In this document: in pieces, positions 58,448 to 64,000 of the stretch
Layout: each line of letters begins with the position of its first letter
How positions within the stretch are numbered: position 1 is the stretch's first letter
NCBI GenBank assembly: GCA_905214105.1
Contig: CAJMKK010000007.1
Span: forward strand, 54,192-118,191
DNA: 64,000 bases
Origin: an uncultured bacterium
Lineage (GTDB): Bacteria > Actinomycetota > Coriobacteriia > Coriobacteriales > Coriobacteriaceae
Reading direction: 5' to 3'
Notes under the pieces: generated by a model
Told to the model about the DNA's origin: nothing
Database searches by the model: none
Seen by the model: the letters and a program-made list of their open reading frames with translations, nothing else
Made by a program: the position numbers and the translations under genes

Positions 58448-59350
58448 ATGGATCGCAAAAAAGCAATCGCGCTCTCATTTTCCGTTCCCGTCGCATGGGG
58501 CTTTTCGTACCCCCTCATGAAGATCGGCATGGACAGCATGAACGCCACGAGCATCGTCGCGCTGCGCTGCATCATCGCCTTTGCGGCCTGCCTGCTGCTC
58601 TTCCACAAGCACGCGGTGCGCATCAACCGTGACCTGATGGTCCGCGCCGCCATCATTGGCGCCATCATGGCAACCGAGATCACCTGCATGTGCCTGGGCT
58701 CCAGCCTCACCTCCGCCTCCACCGCCGGCTTTTTGCAGAGCCTGTCGGTCGTAATCGTGCCGTTTGCCAACGCGGCCCTGCTGCGTCGCGCCCCCGAGCG
58801 CAAGGTGCTCATCGGCACCGCCATCGTCACCTGCGGCATGTTGCTGCTCTCGGGCGCCGACTTTACCAGCCTGAATCCCGGCGCGATCATCATGCTGCTC
58901 TCGGCCTTTATCTATGCCGGCCACATTATCATCGCCAAGCGCTTTGTCGAAGAAGTCGATCCGCTGGCTCTGGGCGTTTGGCAGCTGGGCTTCGGCGGCT
59001 TGTTCTCGGGTATCGCCGCATTTACCTTTGGCGGCTTCACGCTTCCCAGCACGCCGAGCGAGATCGTCGTTATCGTTGCGCTCGCACTCATCTGCTCTGC
59101 CTACGGCTTTATCACCCAGACGCTCGTGCAGCCCCACGTACCTGCCGAAACCACTGGCTTCGCCTTCTCGCTCGAGCCGGTCTGCTCCGCCGTCTTCTCG
59201 TTTTTCCTGGTCGGCGAGGTCCTGAGCCCCATCGCCTTCCTTGGCGCCGCCCTCATCCTCACCGGCGTCATGGTGGCAACTGTCGAGCTTCCGCGCCTTC
59301 GCGCACATGGGCATGCTCATATGGCGGCAGCGCCCGAGCACGTCTCGTAG
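58448..59350 (+). CDS. EamA/DMT-family permease 2
   Basis: A 300-aa membrane protein with ten spans in two EamA halves. The second half begins around LNPGAIIMLLSAFIYAGHII and has the family's FAFSLEPVCSAVFSFFLVGE, close to the glutamate-proline pattern in permease 1. AAAAGGAG precedes the ATG. It is an exporter or importer of unknown metabolites. A divergent LysR regulator precedes it. ung follows on the same strand after 86 bp with its own ribosome binding site. Confidence 0.92.
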   Translation: MDRKKAIALSFSVPVAWGFSYPLMKIGMDSMNATSIVALRCIIAFAACLLLFHKHAVRINRDLMVRAAIIGAIMATEITCMCLGSSLTSASTAGFLQSLSVVIVPFANAALLRRAPERKVLIGTAIVTCGMLLLSGADFTSLNPGAIIMLLSAFIYAGHIIIAKRFVEEVDPLALGVWQLGFGGLFSGIAAFTFGGFTLPSTPSEIVVIVALALICSAYGFITQTLVQPHVPAETTGFAFSLEPVCSAVFSFFLVGEVLSPIAFLGAALILTGVMVATVELPRLRAHGHAHMAAAPEHVS

Positions 59351-59436
59351 ACCCCACTCCTCATACAGCCGCGGCATAAAGGTCTCCGACGCCTTTACAA
59401 TAGATGCCGACAAAGCATCTGCCCTAAAGGAGTTCC

Positions 59437-60162
59437 ATGGACGCTGCAACTCGCGACCGCAACATAGCAACTTGGTTGGGCGATGCGCCGCAGCCGGTAC
59501 GTGACACTACGAACCAGCTGCTCGAGCGCATCGCCCTTCTGCGTGCCGAGCAGACCATCTACCCGGCACAAGACGACATCCTCAATGCCCTCGCCTACAC
59601 GCCGGCCGACCTGGTCAAGGCTGTCATCTTGGGCCAAGACCCCTATCACGGACCCAACCAGGCCATGGGACTGTCGTTCTCGGTGCCTGCGACGCAAACC
59701 AAGTTGCCGCCGAGCCTGCGCAACATCTACAAGGAGCTCAACGCCGATCTGGGCTGCCCCATTCCCGCCACAGGAGATCTAACGCCATGGGCACAACAGG
59801 GCGTCCTGCTCCTCAACACGACGCTCACCGTGCGCGAGCATGCCGCGAACTCGCACGCCAAGCTGGGTTGGAGCACGCTCACCGACTACGTTATCGAACG
59901 CTGCTGCCAGCTGCCCCAGCCGGTCGTCTTTTTGGCATGGGGCCGCTTTGCCCAGCAGATGGTCGAGGGCAAGCTCGCCGCGACCGGCGCGGGCAGGGAA
60001 AGCGGCAAGTTCTGTCTGGCCTCTACGCACCCTTCGCCGCTTTCGGCTAACCGTGCCACGGCAGAACTCCCCGCTTTTATGGGGTCGCGTCCCTTTTCGG
60101 CAGCCAATCGGCTACTCGAACAGCGCGGCTCGACCCCCGTCAACTGGACTTGCCTCGGCTAA
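59437..60162 (+). CDS. ung: Uracil-DNA glycosylase (family 1)
   Basis: A 241-aa UDG. The water-activating loop is LGQDPYHGPNQAMGLSFSV (Asp in GQDPYHG), with the WAQQGVLLLNTTLTVREH uracil pocket and the HPSPLSANRA minor-groove intercalation loop. It removes uracil from DNA. AAAGGAGTT precedes the ATG. A strong terminator follows. Length normal. Confidence 0.95.
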   Translation: MDAATRDRNIATWLGDAPQPVRDTTNQLLERIALLRAEQTIYPAQDDILNALAYTPADLVKAVILGQDPYHGPNQAMGLSFSVPATQTKLPPSLRNIYKELNADLGCPIPATGDLTPWAQQGVLLLNTTLTVREHAANSHAKLGWSTLTDYVIERCCQLPQPVVFLAWGRFAQQMVEGKLAATGAGRESGKFCLASTHPSPLSANRATAELPAFMGSRPFSAANRLLEQRGSTPVNWTCLG

Positions 60163-60176
60163 AAATCGATACATCA

Positions 60177-60212
60177 AAAACGCGCCCGACAGCTTTCCAT
60201 CGGGCGCGTTTC
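60177..60212. terminator. Bidirectional terminator between ung and the SDR gene
   Basis: AACGCGCCCGA, 10-base loop, TCGGGCGCGTT, T-rich on both sides. Confidence 0.85.
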
Positions 60213-60893
60213 CTATTCGGGCCAAATAAATTGTGTGCGGCCGGCCTCGCCGCCATCGATCAGCAGGCTCTGCCCGGTCATAAACCGGTTGGTCACGCCC
60301 ACAAAGTAGATCCACTCGGCGATCTCTTGGGCGGTGGCCCAGCGTTTAAGCGGCGTGAGCTCCATAATCTGGTTCCACAGGTGTTCGTCTTCCATCACGC
60401 AACGGTTGAGCGGTGTGATAACGCCGCCCGGGTCCACACTGTTGGCGATGGCCTGCGGCGCCAGGCGGTTTGCAAGGTTTTTGGTATAGGCGATAACGCC
60501 GCCCTTGCTGGCAGCATAGGCAGGAAACTCCGACCCCGTATGCCCGCTCGCCGACCCCACATTGACCACGGATTTGATAGCCGGCGCCGGCTTGGCAGCA
60601 AGCCCCTCCCCCACAAAGGCGTAGCGCTCGGTCACGTTGATGGTGCCACACAGGTTGGCGGCGATGTCGTCGGCCGAATCCTGTACACCGGCAACGTTCA
60701 CGATTACCTGGGGTTCAAGGTCAACTGGAAACGAGTCCGGCTCGCGGACATCAACAATCAGATGGCGGTAGCGCTCGTGTTCGATCGCCGCCGGCAGCAG
60801 ATCAAAGCCCACGACCTCGTGGCCCTCGTCCAAAAAGCGCTGCACGCACGCGGCTCCGATACCGCCCGAAGCGCCCGTGATCAAAACCCGCAT
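60213..60893 (-). CDS. Short-chain dehydrogenase/reductase
   Basis: A 226-aa classical SDR. The cofactor motif is TGASGGIGAACV, NVAG is the second motif, and the catalytic Ser-Tyr-Lys are in NVGSASGHTGSEFPAYAASKGG. The C-terminal TPLNR and MTGQSLLIDGG segments are typical. It reduces a carbonyl with NAD(P)H; the substrate is unknown. It starts 9 bp after the VUT transporter gene, whose stop codon overlaps the AAGGAG site, so the two are cotranscribed. Confidence 0.9.
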   Translation of the reverse strand: MRVLITGASGGIGAACVQRFLDEGHEVVGFDLLPAAIEHERYRHLIVDVREPDSFPVDLEPQVIVNVAGVQDSADDIAANLCGTINVTERYAFVGEGLAAKPAPAIKSVVNVGSASGHTGSEFPAYAASKGGVIAYTKNLANRLAPQAIANSVDPGGVITPLNRCVMEDEHLWNQIMELTPLKRWATAQEIAEWIYFVGVTNRFMTGQSLLIDGGEAGRTQFIWPE

Positions 60894-60902
60894 ACTTGCT
60901 CC

Positions 60903-61625
60903 TTAGGCGGTTGCGTGGCGCTCGAGGTACTCGGCGCCCACATTCTCGCGCTCCCAGCCACGCACGACCTTGTAGCCCACGGGGCTCAGGAAGACCTCGC
61001 ACAGCAGCTCGGCGACAGCGCCGGTCAGCGAGCACATAAGAACCTGCACCCAGGTCCAACCAAAGAACGTGTGGCTCACCACAATGGCAAAGACCAAGTT
61101 GTCGATAAACTGGCCAACACCCGTGGACACATAGGAACGGAAGGCAAAGCTCGCAAAGTTATTCTTTTTGAGCATACGGCCGAGCGACTGGTTGAGCGTG
61201 GAGTTAACCACGGCAGAGACGAGCATTGCCAGCGAAGAGCCCAGCACCACGTACCAAGTGCCGCCGATGGTGGCGTTAAGGGCGTTGTTGACCTCGATCA
61301 TGCCCGTGTCGTAGTAAGCGCCCCACATGCCGGGCGTGAGCGAGCATGCCCAAAAGCACAGGCTCACGGCCAAGTTGACCAGCAGCGCGAGGATAGAGAC
61401 TTTGATGGATGCCTTGGCGCCAAAGCGCTTGCAGATCATGTCCTGGCACAAAAACGAGACCCAGCTCACCACAAAGCCGCAATCGAGTGCCAGATACGGC
61501 AGGCTGATGAGTTCTTTGTTGGCCAGCAGGTTCATCATGATGACGCTCACGAAAAACAGCGAAACCGTTGCCGCGGGAATGCTCCGCAACAGGACCTTGT
61601 AGTCCTCCATGACCTTCTTGATCAT
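60903..61625 (-). CDS. VUT/YhhQ-family transporter, probable queuosine precursor uptake
   Basis: A 240-aa protein with about six to seven membrane spans. It has VVSWVSFLCQDMICKRFGAKASIK in the middle (family D-x-x-x-x-R/K-x-G motif) and LLVNLAVSLCFWACSL. YhhQ/QPTR relatives import preQ0/preQ1 or queuine-type precursors. The annotation rests on family and a preQ1-like leader. AAAGGAG precedes the ATG. It is the first gene of an operon with the SDR, with its own promoter 90 bp upstream. Confidence 0.8.
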   Translation of the reverse strand: MIKKVMEDYKVLLRSIPAATVSLFFVSVIMMNLLANKELISLPYLALDCGFVVSWVSFLCQDMICKRFGAKASIKVSILALLVNLAVSLCFWACSLTPGMWGAYYDTGMIEVNNALNATIGGTWYVVLGSSLAMLVSAVVNSTLNQSLGRMLKKNNFASFAFRSYVSTGVGQFIDNLVFAIVVSHTFFGWTWVQVLMCSLTGAVAELLCEVFLSPVGYKVVRGWERENVGAEYLERHATA

Positions 61626-61633
61626 TATGTACT

Positions 61634-61682
61634 CCTTTGGTTTTAGGTTTAACGAGCAGGATATCGGACCCGAACTGCTCGG
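61634..61682 (-). promoter_or_regulatory. preQ1-I-like riboswitch leader (putative)
   Basis: On the minus strand a 6-bp stem GAGCAG/CTGCTC encloses a loop TTCGGGTCCGATATC. It is followed by GTTAAACCTAAAACC and then AAAGGAG. A short hairpin and A-rich tail running into the ribosome binding site fit the preQ1-I layout, with ACC in the tail able to pair with GGT in the loop. Not a strict consensus match. Confidence 0.4.
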
Positions 61683-61710
61683 ACGCCTCGGTCTTGAGAC
61701 GACGGTGGGT

Positions 61711-61739
61711 ATGATAGCCGCTCACGCGGCATCAGGCAA
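61711..61739 (-). promoter_or_regulatory. Promoter of the VUT-SDR operon
   Basis: TTGCCT, 17-bp spacer, TATCAT on the minus strand, about 90 bp before the start codon, leaving room for the leader hairpin. Confidence 0.55.
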
Positions 61740-61745
61740 GCAAAC

Positions 61746-61775
61746 GGCGCGGCAGCCCCGCAGGGCCACCGCGCC
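61746..61775 (-). terminator. Hairpin after prfC
   Basis: GGCGCGG, inner GCCC-TGCG-GGGC, CCGCGCC, followed by GTTTG on the minus strand, 6 bp after the stop codon. Confidence 0.6.
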
Positions 61776-61781
61776 GGCACA

Positions 61782-63395
61782 CTAAAAGGCTACGTTGCCA
61801 AACTCCGACAGAATCAGGTCGGGGTTGTGGTCGGTTGCCCAGTCCACGTTCCACGGGCTCGTAAACAGCAGCAGCTTACCGCCGCGCATGTCCTCGACGC
61901 GCAGCGTGTCGCGCGTGAGCGAAAGGCCCGGGATATCGATGGTGTCGGGGTCGTTCTGGATCCAGCGGATGTCCGTATAGGGCAGTGGCTGGCGACGAAC
62001 CTCAACACGGTACTCGGCCTTGAGGCGGCGCTCGAGTACCTCAAACTGCAGCACGCCGACCACGCCCACGATGACGCTCTCCATGCCGGCACCCAGCTCG
62101 CGGAAGATCTGGATGGCACCCTCCTGGGCAAGCTCCTCCATGCCCTTCACGAACTGCTTGCGCTTGAGCGTGTCCACCTGCGTAATGCGAGCGAACATCT
62201 CGGGGGCAAACGTCGGGATCTGCGGATACTGCACGTGGCGCTTGCCGGAGCACACGGTGTCGCCGATGCTAAAGATACCCGGATCGAACAGGCCTACGAT
62301 ATCGCCCGCGTACGCCTCGTCCACGATGGCGCGGTCATCGGCCATCATCGAGGTACCCGTAGCAAGCTTGAGCTTGCGGTTGCCCTGCACGTGAAAGGCG
62401 TCCATGCCGCGCTCGAACTTGCCCGAGCAAATGCGCACAAAGGCGATGCGGTCACGGTGATTCTTGTCCATGTTGGCCTGGATCTTAAACACAAAACCGC
62501 TAAAGTCGTCGCGGCAGGAATCGACCGGCTCGCCGGCGAGCGTATCGGTATAGGCGCGCGGCGTCGGGGCCAGGCGCAGGAACTCCTTAAGGAAGGGTTC
62601 CACACCAAAGTTGGTAAGCGCCGAGCCAAAGAACGCCGGGCTCAGCTTGCCGCAGGCCACGGCATCCAAGTCGAGCTCGTCGCCGGCACCATCGAGCAGC
62701 TCGATGTCGTCCATCAGGTTCTTATGGTTCTCCTCGCCGATGAGCTCATCCATGGCCGGATCGCCCAGCTCGGCCTCGACCTCGGCAACCTTCTTGGTGG
62801 CGTTGGCGTGGCCGTCGCCCTCAAAGGCAATGACGCGACGGGTCTGACGGTCGAACACGCCGCGGAAGTTGCGGCCGCTGCCGATCGGCCAGTTCATGGG
62901 ATACGTATTGATACCCAGGACATTCTCGATCTCTTCCATGAGCTCAAACGGATCGCGAGCATCGTGGTCGAGCTTGTTCACAAAGGTGAAGATGGGAATG
63001 TGGCGCAGTGTGCAGACCTTAAAAAGCTTTTTGGTCTGGGCCTCGACGCCCTTGGCGCCGTCGATGACCATGACCGCGGCGTCGGCGGCCATAAGGGTAC
63101 GGTAGGTGTCCTCCGAGAAGTCCTGGTGGCCGGGGGTATCGAGGATATTGACGCAGGCGCCGTTGTAGGTGAACTGCAGCACCGAGGAGGTGACGGAAAT
63201 GCCGCGCTCCTTCTCGATGTCCATCCAGTCCGAGACGGCATGCTTGGCCGAGCTCTTGCCCTTGACCGAGCCGGCAGTCTGAATGCTACCGGTATAGAGC
63301 AGCAGCTTCTCGGTCAGTGTGGTCTTACCGGCGTCCGGGTGGCTGATGATCGCGAATGTGCGGCGCGACGAGATTTCATCCGACAGGCTTGCCAT
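61782..63395 (-). CDS. prfC: Peptide chain release factor 3
   Basis: A 537-aa translational GTPase. G1 is ISHPDAGKTT, G2 region DIEKERGISV, G3 DTPGH, G4 NKLD, followed by the RF3-specific NWPIGSGRNFRGVFD and RQPLPYTDIRW segments. It recycles RF1/RF2 after termination. The ATG at 63395 follows AAAGGATCC; earlier in-frame ATGs to 63422 lack a site. It precedes the hairpin array on the minus strand. Confidence 0.95.
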   Translation of the reverse strand: MASLSDEISSRRTFAIISHPDAGKTTLTEKLLLYTGSIQTAGSVKGKSSAKHAVSDWMDIEKERGISVTSSVLQFTYNGACVNILDTPGHQDFSEDTYRTLMAADAAVMVIDGAKGVEAQTKKLFKVCTLRHIPIFTFVNKLDHDARDPFELMEEIENVLGINTYPMNWPIGSGRNFRGVFDRQTRRVIAFEGDGHANATKKVAEVEAELGDPAMDELIGEENHKNLMDDIELLDGAGDELDLDAVACGKLSPAFFGSALTNFGVEPFLKEFLRLAPTPRAYTDTLAGEPVDSCRDDFSGFVFKIQANMDKNHRDRIAFVRICSGKFERGMDAFHVQGNRKLKLATGTSMMADDRAIVDEAYAGDIVGLFDPGIFSIGDTVCSGKRHVQYPQIPTFAPEMFARITQVDTLKRKQFVKGMEELAQEGAIQIFRELGAGMESVIVGVVGVLQFEVLERRLKAEYRVEVRRQPLPYTDIRWIQNDPDTIDIPGLSLTRDTLRVEDMRGGKLLLFTSPWNVDWATDHNPDLILSEFGNVAF

Positions 63396-63540
63396 GCGGA
63401 TCCTTTCTTGCATTGAGTGCATTACGTCGATGTAACCGCATTATTGTAGCCGCGAAACCTCGCCATAGGGCGCCTATCAGGACAAATTCATCAGTTGGGG
63501 CTCGGACGGTGGAATGTCAGCGGTGTTCCGCGACGGTTTG

Positions 63541-63916
63541 TCTCAATCTGTAACACCTAGAAGGGTTTTTGACCTCCAGATGTTACAGATTGAGATGGAC
63601 GCACAGGGCGGGCAGCCAATATCTTGATCTGTAACAGTTAGCCAGCAAAAACGGGTCTAGATGTTACAGATCAAGACAAATGAATGGACCTGTCGACAAA
63701 ATCTCAATCTGTAACAGTTAAACGGGTTTTTGACCTCCAGATGTTACAGATCGAGACAAACGGTCGGACGTCTCAGAAAGATCTCAATCTGTAACAGTTA
63801 GCCGCCAAAAACAACTCCAGATGTTACAGATCGAGACAAATGAATGGACAGGCAAATAACGTCTCAATCTGTAACAGTTAGCCAGCAAAAACGGGTCTTA
63901 CTGTTACAGATTGAGA
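63541..63916. repeat. Tandem hairpin array, five units, 80-bp period
   Basis: Each unit is TCTCAATCTGTAACA, 25 bases, then its inverted complement TGTTACAGATTGAGA. Left arms start at 63541, 63622, 63702, 63782 and 63862. Unit 2 has TCTTGATC with matching GATCAAGA (two compensatory changes). Units 3 and 4 have a G.U-preserving change (GATCGAGA). Spaces between units are also 25-26 bases, so arms alternate every 40 bp. Upstream of prfC; 63423-63540 shows no gene. Confidence 0.9.
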
Positions 63917-63970
63917 TGAATGAGTAGAGGGAGGTTGATTTTCACTCTCAACGCAACAGCCTGAACGGGT

Positions 63971-64000
63971 CCCGCGTTTCCGCAGCTAGCGCAACGCGGG
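63971..64000. terminator. Hairpin at the window edge
   Basis: CCCGCGTT, 14-base loop, AACGCGGG. Perfect 8-bp arms; what follows is outside the window. Confidence 0.4.

Noticed and set aside
61827..63416. Long open frame antisense to prfC (529 codons)
   Set aside because: GC-rich shadow frame; prfC on the other strand has all RF3 motifs. The same applies to long frames antisense to kup, the TetM-like gene, UvrA-like gene and others.
63541..63916. CRISPR-like array with 80-bp spacing
   Set aside because: Units are inverted repeats with 15-base arms, the gaps are similar to one another, and no cas genes are in the window.
1..64000. tRNA or rRNA genes
   Set aside because: All intergenic gaps were read; no tRNA T-arm/acceptor pattern or rRNA segment was recognised.

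Overview
The window looks like chromosome from a Coriobacteriia gut actinomycete, most probably Collinsella or a close relative. This is inferred from GC-rich coding DNA, strong AGGAGG-type ribosome binding sites, an anaerobe's gene set (N-terminal-rubredoxin rubrerythrin, bile salt hydrolase, PdxS/PdxT) and abundant small palindromic repeats. No tRNA, rRNA, CRISPR array or intact insertion sequence was seen. About 57 protein genes are called, plus one TPP riboswitch and many terminators.

Layout. 1-5.7 kb: 3' part of a DEFH-box helicase, a DUF2130 protein, a phosphoesterase, a HIRAN protein and a candidate type I toxin-antitoxin pair. 5.7-9.1 kb: alcohol and aldehyde dehydrogenase operon, rubrerythrin. 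9.2-10.8 kb: an AbiEi-like/DUF559-like gene between two 123-bp repeats. 10.8-13.9 kb: MocR regulator (PdxR type) divergent from pdxS-pdxT. 14-19.5 kb: RGG-tail protein, a peptide deformylase homologue, an HTH-aminotransferase fusion, a LysR/EamA pair. 19.6-30.5 kb: kup, bile salt hydrolase, a second deformylase homologue, purine and uracil permeases, a MetE-like protein with a LysR gene, a HAD phosphatase. 30.5-32.6 kb: TPP-riboswitch operon thiM, thiamine-binding protein, thiE. 32.6-38.4 kb: a hairpin array, patatin, two tandem GGDEF proteins. 38.4-42.4 kb: an AT-rich patch with an IS30-like remnant, FMN reductase, ArsC-like protein, CobW-type GTPase, trmL. 42.4-46.4 kb: an AT-rich island with a serine recombinase and three proteins of unknown function. 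46.4-52.2 kb: UvrA-like protein, AAA ATPase, TetM-like GTPase. 52.2-64 kb: a candidate ncRNA, RNA methyltransferases, MATE pump, a second LysR/EamA pair, ung, a VUT transporter/SDR operon, prfC and a five-unit hairpin array.

The most unusual feature is the noncoding DNA. A folded element of about 110-170 nt occurs four times (14.0, 15.8, 23.1 and 40.0 kb), with covarying helices, tandem G.A mismatches and, in three copies, a matching 3' hairpin. Two tandem hairpin arrays have strict periods (62 bp x 3 and 80 bp x 5), one with compensatory changes. Two 123-bp inverted-repeat elements and three copies of a GTGACAAAGGGAC hairpin lie at gene 3' ends, four of these five supplying a stop codon. The four-copy element and the 80-bp array are the best candidates for something undescribed; the type I toxin-antitoxin candidate and the recombinase island come next.
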